In this document: one piece after another, positions 25,815 to 34,672 of the stretch | Position numbering within the stretch: position 1 is the stretch's first letter | Layout: each line of letters starts with the position of its first letter | Origin: Collinsella sp. AF20-14LB | Lineage (GTDB): Bacteria; Actinomycetota; Coriobacteriia; Coriobacteriales; Coriobacteriaceae | Direction: 5' to 3' | Length of the DNA: 64,000 bases | Assembly: GCF_003459505.1 (NCBI RefSeq) | Contig: NZ_QRWD01000010.1 | Location: forward strand, 1 to 64,000 | The notes under the pieces: generated by a model | Database searches by the model: none | What the model was told of the DNA's origin: nothing | What the model saw: the letters and a program-made list of their open reading frames with translations, nothing else | Program-made: the position numbers and the translations under genes

Positions 25815-26615
25815 ATGGAATACTCGATCATCCAGGTCGCTCTGGTCTTCATCGTCACGTTCGTCGCGGCAATCGACCAGTTCAACTTCCTCGAGTCTCT
25901 CTATCAGCCCATCGTCACCGGCGCCGTCATCGGTCTTATCCTTGGCGACCTCAACACCGGTCTTCTCGTGGGTGGTACTTATCAGCTCATGACGATCGGC
26001 AACATGCCGATCGGAGGCGCTCAGCCGCCTAACGCCGTCATCGGCGGCATCATGGCAGCCATTCTCGCTATCGCTACGGGCCTCGAGCCCAACGCGGCAG
26101 TCGGCCTTGCCATTCCGTTCGCTCTGCTTGGTCAGCTCGGCGTTACCCTGGTCTTCACGCTTATGTCGCCGCTCATGTCCTCTGCGGACAACATGGCTCA
26201 CAACGCTGACACCAAGGGTATCGAGCGTCTGAACTACTTCGCCATGGCTCTGCTCGGCCTGATCTTCGCCGTCGTCGTCACCCTGTTCTTCATCGCTGGC
26301 GCCACCATCGGTCAGACCATCGCTTCCGCCATCCCGACTTGGCTGCAGACCGGTCTTTCCGCTGCAGGCGGCATGATGCGCTTCGTCGGCTTCGCCGTCC
26401 TGCTCAAGGTTATGATGAACCGCGATATGTGGGGCTTCTTCCTCATGGGCTTTGGCCTCGCGCTCATCACCGTTGCCAACGATTCTCTGGCAACCCCTGC
26501 TCTGCTCATCCTCGCTCTCATCGGCTTCGGCATCGCTTTCTGGGACTTCCAGCAGCAGACCGAGCTGAAGGGTGCAGCTGTTTCTGACGGAGGTGACTTC
26601 GAAGATGGCATCTAA
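25815..26615 (+). CDS. PTS mannose-family EIIC component
   Basis: A 266-residue membrane protein of the AgaW/ManY class, forming the sugar channel with IID. It starts MEYSIIQVALVFIVTFVAAIDQF and contains the family segment GLILGDLNTGLLVGGTYQL and QPPNAVIGGIMAAI. About eight hydrophobic stretches are visible. ATG follows AAAGGAGG. Its stop overlaps the IID start by eleven bases. Confidence 0.92.
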   Translation: MEYSIIQVALVFIVTFVAAIDQFNFLESLYQPIVTGAVIGLILGDLNTGLLVGGTYQLMTIGNMPIGGAQPPNAVIGGIMAAILAIATGLEPNAAVGLAIPFALLGQLGVTLVFTLMSPLMSSADNMAHNADTKGIERLNYFAMALLGLIFAVVVTLFFIAGATIGQTIASAIPTWLQTGLSAAGGMMRFVGFAVLLKVMMNRDMWGFFLMGFGLALITVANDSLATPALLILALIGFGIAFWDFQQQTELKGAAVSDGGDFEDGI

Positions 26616-27687
26616 TGAGTATGTGATCCCGGAGCACTACGAGGATCTCACTCCTGCTCCGCAGCTCGACCAGAAGACCCTCAACAAGATGGCTTGGCGT
26701 TCCTGCTTCCTGCAGGCCTCGTTCAACTACGAGCGTATGCAGGCCGCTGGTTGGCTCTACTCCATCATCCCCGGTCTGGAGAAGATCCACACCAACAAGA
26801 ACGACCTCGCGGCTTCCATGAGCCACAACCTGGAGTTCTTCAACACTCACCCGTTCCTCGTCACCTTTGTTATGGGCATCGTGCTTTCGCTCGAGCAGAA
26901 CAAGGTTGACATCCCCACGATTCGCGCCGTCCGCGTCGCCGCAATGGGCCCGCTCGGTGGTATTGGTGACGCCCTGTTCTGGCTGACGCTCGTGCCTATC
27001 ACGGCCGGCATCACCTCCAACATGGCCATCAACGGCAACGCCGCTGCGCCGATCATCTTCCTGGTGATCTTCAACGTCGTCCAGTTCGCACTGCGCTTCT
27101 GGCTCATGAACTGGTCCTACAAGCTTGGCACCAGCGCTATTGACGCTCTGACCGCCAACATGCAGGCCTTCACGCGTGCCGCTTCCATCATGGGCGTCTT
27201 CGTCGTCGGTTGCCTGGTCGTCACCATGGGTGGCACCCAGATCAACCTCCAGATCCCCAACGGCACCACCCGTGGCCTTGCCCCTACTACCGTGATCGTC
27301 TCCGAGAAGGAGGCCGAGAACTTCACCGGTATGGAGGGCATCGATACCGAGACCGCTGAGGCCGGTACCATCGCCATGACCGATGAGGACGGCAACGCCC
27401 TCACCGCCGTCGATGCCGACGGCAACGAGGTCAAGTGCGGCGTCGCCGATCTGGGCAACGGCATGGAGTCCGTGACCTACGCTACCGTCACCGAGGATCC
27501 GGTCAACTTCTCTGTTGCCGACACCCTCAACACCATCGTCCCGAAGCTCGTTCCGCTTATGCTTACGCTGCTGCTTTACTACATGTTCGCTAAGCACAGC
27601 TGGACCCCGACCAAGGGCATTCTGCTGCTCTTCGTCCTGGGCATCCTGGGCGCTGGCCCGCTTGGTCTCTGGCCGAGCATCTGGTAA
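26605..27687 (+). CDS. PTS mannose-family EIID component with an insertion
   Basis: A 360-residue IID protein, larger than the usual 270-300. The conserved part has WRSCFLQASFNYERMQAAGW, THPFLVTFVMGIVLSLEQ and the motif AAMGPLGGIGDALFW. Between about residues 222 and 305 there is an extra acidic, Gly/Thr-rich stretch (DEDGNALTAVDADGNEV) before the last hydrophobic helices. ATG 26605 is chosen because GGAGGTG lies upstream. It completes a full permease with the preceding genes. Confidence 0.9.
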   Translation: MASNEYVIPEHYEDLTPAPQLDQKTLNKMAWRSCFLQASFNYERMQAAGWLYSIIPGLEKIHTNKNDLAASMSHNLEFFNTHPFLVTFVMGIVLSLEQNKVDIPTIRAVRVAAMGPLGGIGDALFWLTLVPITAGITSNMAINGNAAAPIIFLVIFNVVQFALRFWLMNWSYKLGTSAIDALTANMQAFTRAASIMGVFVVGCLVVTMGGTQINLQIPNGTTRGLAPTTVIVSEKEAENFTGMEGIDTETAEAGTIAMTDEDGNALTAVDADGNEVKCGVADLGNGMESVTYATVTEDPVNFSVADTLNTIVPKLVPLMLTLLLYYMFAKHSWTPTKGILLLFVLGILGAGPLGLWPSIW

Positions 27688-27753
27688 GGCTCTAGCTTGA
27701 GGGGTGTGTCCCTACGCGGCTCACACCCCGACCCCTTAAGCCATGTGTATGTT

Positions 27754-27790
27754 AAAAGCCGCGTGCTCGAAAGAGCGCGCGGCTTTTGTT
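27754..27790 (+). terminator. Terminator after EIID
   Basis: AAAAGCCGCG-GCTC pairs with GAGC-GCGCGGCTTTT around GAAA and is followed by GTTTTC. Confidence 0.85.
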
Positions 27791-27872
27791 TTCTTGTTGA
27801 TTCGGGTGTGGCAGACAGATAATGCATAACACCCTAGGTGGTTAGCCGAATTCGAGCAAAAGGGAGGATAGG

Positions 27873-28604
27873 ATGGCGATCGGAGCGCGTAAGCAACCGC
27901 TGTACGATCAGCTGGTCGATATTCTGACCGAAAAGATTGACCATGAATATCGCGCCGGTGACATGATTCCTTCCGAGCGCGAACTTTCGGAGCGCTATGG
28001 TCTCTCGCGCACTACGGTACGCCTGGCTCTGCAGGAACTGGAGCGTTTAGGACTGGTGGTTCGGCAGCACGGTCGCGGTACCTTTGTGACCGACCGTTCG
28101 GCAAAGGCAACCAATCTTATGCAGTCCTACAGCTTTACCGAGCAGATGCGCGCGATGGGTCGTGTCCCTGAGACCACGATTCTCGAGTTTTGCGAGATGG
28201 AGGCCGATAAGAATCTGGCCGAGCATATGGGATTGCGTATCGGTGATCGCATTTTTAAGCTCAAGCGCCTTCGTTCTGCCGACAACATGCCCATGATGGT
28301 CGAACGCAGCTATCTACCGGTTCGTCAATTTCTATCCCTAAAGCGACCGCTGCTGGAGCGTAAGCCGCTTTACGATGTGATTGAGCAAGACTTTCAGCAA
28401 AAGATACGCGTGGCCGAAGAGGAGTTCTATGCGAGCATAGCCCGTCCCACCGATGCCCACCTTTTGGAAATTGTCGAGGGCTCGCCTGTGCTCGATTTGG
28501 TTAGGACTACGTATAACGAGTCAAACGAGGTTGTGGAGTATACGCTCTCGGTTGCTCGTGCCGATCAGTTTAAATACAAGGTTTACCACCAGCGTAGCGA
28601 CTAG
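27873..28604 (+). CDS. GntR/HutC-type regulator with UTRA domain
   Basis: A 243-residue regulator: winged helix at residues ~5-70 (PLYDQLVDILTEKI, SERELSERYGLSRTTVRLAL, QELERLGLVVRQHGRGTFV) then a UTRA effector domain (~95-235). NagR/DasR relatives bind amino-sugar phosphates and release dre-type operators. Sites of that kind stand upstream of the PTS operon and of agaS on either side, so it probably represses both. ATG follows GGGAGGATAGG. Confidence 0.9.
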   Translation: MAIGARKQPLYDQLVDILTEKIDHEYRAGDMIPSERELSERYGLSRTTVRLALQELERLGLVVRQHGRGTFVTDRSAKATNLMQSYSFTEQMRAMGRVPETTILEFCEMEADKNLAEHMGLRIGDRIFKLKRLRSADNMPMMVERSYLPVRQFLSLKRPLLERKPLYDVIEQDFQQKIRVAEEEFYASIARPTDAHLLEIVEGSPVLDLVRTTYNESNEVVEYTLSVARADQFKYKVYHQRSD

Positions 28605-28642
28605 TGTTGGCATCGTTTCCATATGATGATTGTTTGTATTTA

Positions 28643-28679
28643 ACTGGTTACTACCAGATAACCAACCGAAGTGTATAAT
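28643..28679 (+). promoter_or_regulatory. agaS promoter with overlapping GntR-type operator
   Basis: ACTGGTTACTACCAGA (28643-28658) covers the expected -35 position of a TATAAT at 28674-28679. A repressor bound here would block polymerase. Confidence 0.62.
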
Positions 28680-28718
28680 TGCACGTCAGAGGATTACTTC
28701 TAGAGAGAGGTATTAGAA

Positions 28719-29885
28719 ATGTTCGAGAAGAGTGTCGAGGAGCTCACCGAGCTCGGCGCCCAGATCACCACGGCCGAGATTGCTCAGCAGCCCGAGCTTT
28801 GGCGTGATACGCTCAACATCTATCGCGAGAACAAGGAGGCCATCGAGGCCTTTCTGGCTGAGGCTCGCGCTATGGGCGAGGGCCGTCTGTCCGTTGTCTT
28901 CACCGGTGCCGGTACGTCCGACTATGTTGGCGATACCTGCGCCCCGTACCTGCGTCACGCTGGCAACACTGATCTCTACGACTTTAAGCCCATCGCCACG
29001 ACCGATATCGTGAGCGCCCCGCGCGACTTCCTGCGCGCCGAGGATCCCACGCTCGTGGTTTCCTTTGCCCGCTCTGGCAACAGCCCCGAGAGCCTTGCCG
29101 CCGTCGCCGTTGCCAAGGAGCTCGTCCACAACGTCAAGTTCCTCAACATCACCTGCGCTCCCGAGGGCAAGCTCGCTGTCGAGTCCGCTGATGATCCCAA
29201 TGCGCTGACGCTGCTCATCCCGCGCGCCAACGACAAGGGCTTCGCCATGACCGGCTCCTACACCTGCATGACCCTGCTCTCTACTCTCATCTTTGACGAG
29301 GCTTCCGACGAGCAGAAGGCCGAGTGGGTCGAGACCATCGCCAAGATGGGCGAGGAGGTCATCGCTCGCGAGTCTGAGGTTGCCGACTACCTCGCTGTCG
29401 ACTTCAACCGCGTGACCTACCTTGGCTCCGGCTCCTTTGGCGGCCTTGCTCAGGAGAGCCAGCTCAAGATACTCGAGCTTGCTCATGGCCTGGTTGCCAC
29501 TTCCTACGACACCTCCATGGGCTATCGTCACGGACCTAAGTCCTTCGTCGACGATAAGACGCTCGTCTTCGTATTCGTCAACAACGACGCCTACACCCGT
29601 CAGTACGACATCGACATCCTCAACGAGATCGGTGGCGACGATATTGCTCAGCGCACCGTTGCCGTTCAGCAGGATGGCGCTACTGTCTACGAGGGTGAGT
29701 CCTTCACCTTTAAGGGCTATGAGGCACTCCCCGAGGGTTACCTTGCTCTGCCGTTCGTGATGTTTGCCCAGGCAATCAGCCTGCTCAACTCCGTGCGCGT
29801 GGGCAACACGCCCGATACGCCGAGCCCCACCGGCACGGTCAACCGCGTGGTCAAGGGCGTGACGATTCACCCCTTCACCGCTTAA
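28719..29885 (+). CDS. agaS: AgaS-type SIS-domain sugar-phosphate isomerase/deaminase
   Basis: A 388-residue double-SIS protein matching AgaS, which converts galactosamine-6-phosphate to tagatose-6-phosphate with loss of ammonia. First SIS domain: VFTGAGTSDYVGDTCAP and VVSFARSGNSPES; second: VTYLGSGSFGGLAQESQLKI, with TSMGYRHGPKSFVDD. Length matches E. coli AgaS (~384). It lies between the GntR gene and nagA and has its own promoter with an operator. The product would feed the tagatose-6-phosphate kinase downstream. Confidence 0.9.
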   Translation: MFEKSVEELTELGAQITTAEIAQQPELWRDTLNIYRENKEAIEAFLAEARAMGEGRLSVVFTGAGTSDYVGDTCAPYLRHAGNTDLYDFKPIATTDIVSAPRDFLRAEDPTLVVSFARSGNSPESLAAVAVAKELVHNVKFLNITCAPEGKLAVESADDPNALTLLIPRANDKGFAMTGSYTCMTLLSTLIFDEASDEQKAEWVETIAKMGEEVIARESEVADYLAVDFNRVTYLGSGSFGGLAQESQLKILELAHGLVATSYDTSMGYRHGPKSFVDDKTLVFVFVNNDAYTRQYDIDILNEIGGDDIAQRTVAVQQDGATVYEGESFTFKGYEALPEGYLALPFVMFAQAISLLNSVRVGNTPDTPSPTGTVNRVVKGVTIHPFTA

Positions 29886-29906
29886 TCGCGTCCCCCTGTA
29901 AGGGCG

Positions 29907-29942
29907 CCCGTCCGCTCATAACGGCGGGCGGGCGCTTTTTGT
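29907..29942 (+). terminator. Terminator after agaS
   Basis: GCGCCCGTCCGC pairs with GCGGGCGGGCGC (one G-U) followed by TTTTTGTTTT. nagA may therefore have its own promoter or depend on read-through. Confidence 0.8.
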
Positions 29943-30002
29943 TTTACGTGAGCTGGGTATAAGCATCACCACAGTCAACTGCTTTAGAAGCAAGGAGTGC
30001 AT

Positions 30003-31172
30003 ATGAGCACGTACGCAATTAAGGCTGACAAGTTCTTCTTGCCGGCAGGCCCGCAACTGGGCGGCTATCTTATGGTCGAGGATGGCGTCTTTGGCGCCTG
30101 GCAGGCCGACGAGCCCTCTTGCGAGATTAAGGATTACACGGGATCGTGGATCGCACCGGGTATGGTCGACACCCACATCCATGGCTTCTATAACCACTCG
30201 ACTACCGATAACGATCCCGAGGGCATCGATATCAGCTCGACCGAGCTCGCCCGTCGCGGCACCACCAGCTGGCTGCCCACGACGTTCACCGATGGCGTCG
30301 AGCAGATTAAGGACGCCTGCGCCGCCATCGCCCAGGCGGACGAGGGTCGCGGCCCCGACTTCTGCGGTGCTCGCATTCAGGGCATCTACCTGGAGGGCCC
30401 CTTCTTTACCATGAAGCACGTGGGCGCGCAGAACCCCGCTTATCTGATCGACCCCTCCGAGGAGGTCTTCGATCAGTGGCAGGAGGCTGCGGGCGGTCGC
30501 ATCGTTAAGAGCGCCATGGCGGCCGAGCGCGACGGTGCCGCTGCTTATGCGGCTGCTCTGAACGCCAAGGGTGTGGTGACCAGCATCGGTCACTCCGACG
30601 CCACCTACGATGAGTGCATCGCTGCCATCAACGCCGGTGCCAGCTGCTTTACGCATACCTATAACGGCCAGCGCGGGCTGCATCACCGTGAGCCCGGTGT
30701 CGTGGGTGCTGCTATGTCCACGTCCGAGACCTACGCCGAGATCATCTGTGACGGCAAGCACGTAAACCCTGCCGCCATCAAGGCGCTGCTGCAGGCCAAG
30801 GGCTGGCAGCACACGGTACTCATCACCGACTGCCTGGGCTGCGGCGGCATGCCCGAGGGCAGCTACACCAGCGGCGGCATGGACGTCATCATGAAGGACA
30901 ACCTGTGCTGGCTCGCCGATGGCAAGAGCATTGCCGGCTCGGTGCTCACGCTTGCCCAGGGCGTCAAGAACATCGTCGACTGGGGCATCGCCAGCGCCGA
31001 TATCGCCATTCGCATGGCAACCGAGGTGCCGGCACGCTCCGCGCACATCGAGGATAAGTGCGGCAGCATCATGCCGGGTCGCGACGCCGACTTTGTCGTG
31101 TTCGACCATGAGCTCACCCTCGTCGAGACGTATGTTGGCGGCCAGAGCGTCGGCAACGCCTTTACCGAGTAA
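30003..31172 (+). CDS. nagA: N-acetyl-hexosamine-6-phosphate deacetylase
   Basis: A 389-residue amidohydrolase. Metal-binding DTHIHGF (His58, His60), YLEGPF with the conserved Glu, the SIGHSDA histidine, THTYNGQRGLHHREPG and the catalytic ITDCLG region are all present. It removes acetate from GlcNAc-6-P or GalNAc-6-P; with agaS as neighbour the AgaA role (GalNAc-6-P) is favoured. ATG 30003 has AAGGAG upstream; a GTG two codons earlier is less likely. A 42-codon copy of its 3' end lies at 33897-34031. Confidence 0.92.
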   Translation: MSTYAIKADKFFLPAGPQLGGYLMVEDGVFGAWQADEPSCEIKDYTGSWIAPGMVDTHIHGFYNHSTTDNDPEGIDISSTELARRGTTSWLPTTFTDGVEQIKDACAAIAQADEGRGPDFCGARIQGIYLEGPFFTMKHVGAQNPAYLIDPSEEVFDQWQEAAGGRIVKSAMAAERDGAAAYAAALNAKGVVTSIGHSDATYDECIAAINAGASCFTHTYNGQRGLHHREPGVVGAAMSTSETYAEIICDGKHVNPAAIKALLQAKGWQHTVLITDCLGCGGMPEGSYTSGGMDVIMKDNLCWLADGKSIAGSVLTLAQGVKNIVDWGIASADIAIRMATEVPARSAHIEDKCGSIMPGRDADFVVFDHELTLVETYVGGQSVGNAFTE

Positions 31173-31179
31173 CGAAAGA

Positions 31180-31217
31180 AAAAGACGGCGGGCCCGAATC
31201 TGCTCGGACCCGCCGTA
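31180..31217. terminator. Bidirectional terminator between nagA and flavodoxin gene
   Basis: ACGGCGGG-CCGA and TCGG-CCCGCCGT pair; read on the minus strand the stem is followed by a TTTTTCTTT tract. Confidence 0.78.
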
Positions 31218-31247
31218 CGGGTTAAACGCTCAAAAGCACCTTTACAG

Positions 31248-31832
31248 TTACAGCTTGCTAGCGATTTTCTTTGCCGTACGCTTAACGCCGGCCACCAGGC
31301 CTCCTGCAGGATGCTCCTTCTCGTATGCTAGGCGCTTCTCGCGCTTGGCGTACTCTTCGACGATGATGTCTCCATACTCGTCTTCGATCTTGTCGAAGAA
31401 GTCGACGGCACCCTTAATTTCCTCAGCGGTCGGGTGCCCCTTTTGGACACCGCCGGTGAGTTTGAACGGCCCCCACGTATCAAAGCCGGGGCAGCCGTAG
31501 ACACCCATAAAGATGGCCTGCCTCATGCGGCAGATGCCATCGATATCCTTGCCGTACCACTTGTTTTTGCCACCGTAGGTCATAAGGCCAAACACCTTGT
31601 CCTGCGGCTGCAACACGTTAGTGAGCACGCGTGCCATGTCCTTGTCGATCTCGGAGTAATAGATGCCCGTGGCGACACCAATCAGATGGTATTCGTGCAG
31701 GTTGGGATACTCGTTTTTGCCGAGTGTTTTCACGTCGAGGGTATCGATTTCGGGGTGCGCCTCGACGATGGCGTCCACGAGCTTTTTCGTATTGCCGTGG
31801 TGGCGTGAGGCATAAAGAATGATGGTTCGCAT
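31248..31832 (-). CDS. Flavodoxin-domain protein
   Basis: A 194-residue protein with a flavodoxin-like N-terminus, IILYASRHHGNTKKLVDAI, carrying an FMN phosphate loop, and GVATGIYYSEIDKDMARV and FGLMTYGG. A helical, basic C-terminus (about residues 155-194) is added to the domain. ATG 31832 has AAAGG upstream; an earlier ATG adds a leader without support. It is alone on the minus strand inside the sugar cluster, probably a redox carrier unrelated to it. Confidence 0.82.
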   Translation of the reverse strand: MRTIILYASRHHGNTKKLVDAIVEAHPEIDTLDVKTLGKNEYPNLHEYHLIGVATGIYYSEIDKDMARVLTNVLQPQDKVFGLMTYGGKNKWYGKDIDGICRMRQAIFMGVYGCPGFDTWGPFKLTGGVQKGHPTAEEIKGAVDFFDKIEDEYGDIIVEEYAKREKRLAYEKEHPAGGLVAGVKRTAKKIASKL

Positions 31833-31989
31833 AAGAAGGCCTTTCAGCTGTAATTGCATCAATGTCTGTATGGTACCCCGTTACATGGCCGGGATACCGG
31901 ACGCATCGATGAGCGTGCGGGTTTGTTCTATGGTTAGGATTGAAACGGGCGCTTGCGTGAAATAAAGCAGTTGTTCGAAAGGATGGGTA

Positions 31990-32871
31990 ATGGAATACGC
32001 TCTCTCCAACGATTCGATTTCTATTAAGGTTTCCACGGCTGGTGGCTCGTTTACCTCGATTGAGGCCGGAGGTCGCGAGTACTTGTGGCAGGGTGATCCC
32101 ACCGTGTGGTCCGGCCAGGCGCCGATTTGCTTCCCGATTTGCGGAGGCTTGCGCGACAACAGCGCCATGACGTTTGCCGGGCATCATGTAAAGCTCGCTC
32201 GCCACGGCTTTGCGCGCAAGCAGGAGTGGAAGCTGCTGAGCCAAGGCGAGAACGAGTTGGCTATGTGCCTGGCTTCGGAGGATAACGCCGCGCTGCTGAG
32301 CGATTATCCGTATCCGTTTAGGCTCGTCGCCCGCTATACGCTCGAGGACGCCGCCGTGCGTGTCTCCTATGAGGTTACCAACGAGGGCACCGAGGACATG
32401 CCGTTCTTTATCGGTGGGCATCCCGGCTTTAGGTGCCCGCTCGATGAGGGCGAGGCCTATACGGACTACGAGTTGCGCTTTGAGAAAGAAGAGGCTGCAG
32501 AGCTTTGCACCGCTGTCCCTTCGACTGGCTTGATTGACGTGGACAAGCGCTCCAAGAACCCCATGGTGGGAAAGACGCTGCCCCTGTCGCACGAGCTCTT
32601 CGATTTTGTGGAGACCATCTTTGACGTGCTCGAGAGCCGCCAGGTCACGATTTCCAAAAAGGGCGAGGACAAGGGCGTTCGCCTGAGCTTTGAGGGCTTC
32701 CCATATCTCATTGTGTGGAGCAAGCCCGAGGGTGATTTTGTGGCAGTTGAGCCTTGGGGCGGCCTTTCGACCTGCTCCGATGAGGACGACGTGCTTGAGC
32801 ATAAGCGTGGCTGCCTTGTCGCCAAGCCCAAGGAGACCGTCGTTCGCTCGTTCACGATTGAGATTCTGTAA
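31990..32871 (+). CDS. lacX: LacX-like aldose 1-epimerase-family protein (copy 1)
   Basis: A 293-residue galactose-mutarotase-fold protein. LARHGFARKQEW, SYEVTNEGTEDMPFFIGGHP and VEPWGGLSTCSDE are the family signatures; the histidines and late glutamate fit an epimerase site, probably on a phosphorylated or 6-deoxy sugar. It is followed by lacC, the same order as the pair at 61189-63062, whose product is about 80% identical by eye. Its exact substrate in lac clusters is unknown. ATG follows AAAGGATGGG. Confidence 0.88.
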   Translation: MEYALSNDSISIKVSTAGGSFTSIEAGGREYLWQGDPTVWSGQAPICFPICGGLRDNSAMTFAGHHVKLARHGFARKQEWKLLSQGENELAMCLASEDNAALLSDYPYPFRLVARYTLEDAAVRVSYEVTNEGTEDMPFFIGGHPGFRCPLDEGEAYTDYELRFEKEEAAELCTAVPSTGLIDVDKRSKNPMVGKTLPLSHELFDFVETIFDVLESRQVTISKKGEDKGVRLSFEGFPYLIVWSKPEGDFVAVEPWGGLSTCSDEDDVLEHKRGCLVAKPKETVVRSFTIEIL

Positions 32872-32930
32872 TTCCGTTTTGTCGACTCGTATCGCGAGGC
32901 ACAAGGAGCCTGCGAGATAAGGAGCTAAAA

Positions 32931-33866
32931 ATGATCCTCACCGTTACGATGAACCCGTCCGTCGATACACGCTATCAGCTCGATGAGCTCATTATCGACG
33001 ACGTTAACCGTGTGACGCCCGAAAAGACCGCCGGCGGCAAGGGTCTCAACGTGGCCCGTGTACTGGGTCAGCTGGGCGACGACGTTGTGGCAACCGGTCT
33101 ACTCGGCGGCCACATGGGCGCCTACATGGCCGAGCTCATGGATGCCAACGGCATTAAGAATGATTTTGTACCCATCAAGGGCGAGACTCGCATTTGCCTT
33201 AACATCCTCCACGCCGGCAACCAGACCGAGCTACTCGAGAGCGGCCCGACGATTGCCCCCGAGGAGCTCGATGCCTTTACCGCCAAGTTCGCCGAGCTTG
33301 CGAGCAAGGCCGCTGTCGTTACCATCTCGGGTTCGCTGCCCCGTGGTGTCGAGGCAGGCTACTACGCCAAGATCACGGGTATTGCCGAGAACGCCGGCGC
33401 CAAGGTGCTGCTCGATACCTCGGGTGCTTCGCTCGAGGCCGCCCTTAAGTCCGAAATTAAGCCCGAGCTGGTCAAGCCTAACCTGACCGAGATTAACGGC
33501 CTTCTGGGCACGAGCTTTACCACCGACGATGTGGACGAGCTCCGCGCCGCGCTCGCCTCTGATGCCCGCTTCTCCGATATCCCCTGGGTCGTCGTGTCCA
33601 TGGGCGCTGCCGGCTCCGTGGGCTTCCATAATGGCCGTGCATTCCGCGCCAAGACCCCCGATATCCCCGCCGTTAACGCTACGGGCTCTGGCGATTCGAC
33701 CATTGCCGGCTTCGCGCATGCGATTGCTGCTGGCGCGGATGACGAGACGGTGCTGCGTACCGCCAACACCTGCGGCAAGCTCAATGCCATGGATCCCATG
33801 ACCGGCCATCTGGTCATGGACCGTTGGGACGAGGTCTACAACGGCGTTGTCGTGACCGAGCTGTAA
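32931..33866 (+). CDS. lacC: Tagatose-6-phosphate kinase / 1-phosphofructokinase family (copy 1)
   Basis: A 311-residue PfkB-fold kinase. N-terminal ILTVTMNPSVDTRYQLDEL and TAGGKGLNVARVL, and the catalytic aspartate Asp255 in NATGSGDSTIAGF, mark the LacC/FruK group. With agaS and nagA just upstream it should phosphorylate tagatose-6-phosphate to tagatose-1,6-bisphosphate. A paralogue at 62127 serves the lactose cluster. ATG follows AAGGAG. FruK-like activity cannot be ruled out from sequence. Confidence 0.88.
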   Translation: MILTVTMNPSVDTRYQLDELIIDDVNRVTPEKTAGGKGLNVARVLGQLGDDVVATGLLGGHMGAYMAELMDANGIKNDFVPIKGETRICLNILHAGNQTELLESGPTIAPEELDAFTAKFAELASKAAVVTISGSLPRGVEAGYYAKITGIAENAGAKVLLDTSGASLEAALKSEIKPELVKPNLTEINGLLGTSFTTDDVDELRAALASDARFSDIPWVVVSMGAAGSVGFHNGRAFRAKTPDIPAVNATGSGDSTIAGFAHAIAAGADDETVLRTANTCGKLNAMDPMTGHLVMDRWDEVYNGVVVTEL

Positions 33867-33896
33867 AAGCCTGGGCGTCGGCCCCGGCATTGCTTG

Positions 33897-34031
33897 CTAG
33901 CTCATGTCGACGACAAGTGCGGTAACATTATGCTGGGGCGCGACGCCGAGTTTGTCGTGTTCAATCCCGACCTTACCCTGGTCGAGGCGTATGTGGGTGG
34001 CAACAGCATCGGTAACGCGTTTGCCGATTAG
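33897..34031 (+). pseudogene. 3' remnant of a second nagA
   Basis: Translated in frame, this region gives HVDDKCGNIMLGRDAEFVVF and a further 22 residues ending GNAFAD then a stop. About 29 of 42 residues match the C-terminus of the NagA encoded at 30003-31172. No start, body or metal site remains. It lies between lacC and the YhcH gene and marks a lost or recombined nagA copy. Confidence 0.85.
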
Positions 34032-34063
34032 CCGCCAAAGAAGCGATCCGAGAGGGGATTTAG

Positions 34064-34537
34064 ATGATTTACGGTGCATTGGGCGATATCGAGGAGTACC
34101 GCGGAATGCTCAAGGGCCTCGACGTGCTGATCGACTGGCTCGAGGAGAACGACCCGGCAGAGCTCGAGGTCGGCAGCCATCCGATTCTGGGCGACAAGGT
34201 CTATGCGAACGTCATGGCTCCCACGACGCGTCCCGAGGCCGAGGCTCACTATGAGACGCATCAGCGCTATCACGACCTGCAGATCGACGTCGAGGGTCGC
34301 GAGGCCTTTAAGGTCGCCACGGGCAGCCTGACGCTGGTTCAGGAGTTTGACGAGAAGGACGACTACGATCTGGTCGATTCCGACGCTTCGATCGCCGGCG
34401 ATCTTGCCGACGACAAGTTTGCGCTGTTCGTTGCCGGCGAGCCTCACATGCCCACGCTCGAGTTCCCGGGCGATGGCGCACAACCGATCAAGAAGATCTG
34501 CTTTAAGCTGCTTGCCGACGCCTACTGGGAGGAGTAG
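34064..34537 (+). CDS. YhcH/YjgK/YiaL family protein
   Basis: A 157-residue cupin-like protein of the DUF386 family, associated with sialic acid and amino-sugar operons (the E. coli member NanQ acts as an N-acetylneuraminate anomerase). Seen are GDKVYANV, YETHQRYHDLQIDVEG and the late EPHMPTLE and KKICFKLL motifs, which supply the metal-site His and Glu residues. ATG follows GAGGGG. It sits at the end of the amino-sugar module. Confidence 0.85.
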   Translation: MIYGALGDIEEYRGMLKGLDVLIDWLEENDPAELEVGSHPILGDKVYANVMAPTTRPEAEAHYETHQRYHDLQIDVEGREAFKVATGSLTLVQEFDEKDDYDLVDSDASIAGDLADDKFALFVAGEPHMPTLEFPGDGAQPIKKICFKLLADAYWEE

Positions 34538-34599
34538 CGAGCTGCTCGGCTGAGTTGTTCGTCTGATGGCGTGATTCCCCTAGGGAAATCACGCTAGGA

Positions 34600-34655
34600 C
34601 CCCGCCAAACGGGTTTTCCCTAGGGAAATCACGTTTGGCGGGGTTTTCTGTTTTT
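34600..34655 (+). terminator. Terminator after the YhcH gene
   Basis: CCCCGCCAAACG (34600-34611) pairs perfectly with CGTTTGGCGGGG (34632-34643), then TTTTCTGTTTTT. A second hairpin (GCGTGATTTCCC type, 34569-34594) precedes it and shares the CCCTAGGGAAATCACG sequence with its loop. Confidence 0.88.
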
Positions 34656-34672
34656 GAATAGGGAAGCCTCAT

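Noticed and set aside
31248..31832. Part of the amino-sugar pathway
   Set aside because: Opposite strand, separate terminator and a flavodoxin fold with no known role in sugar uptake.
33897..34031. Functional small gene
   Set aside because: It aligns only with the C-terminus of NagA, lacks a start codon with ribosome site, and cannot fold as an enzyme.
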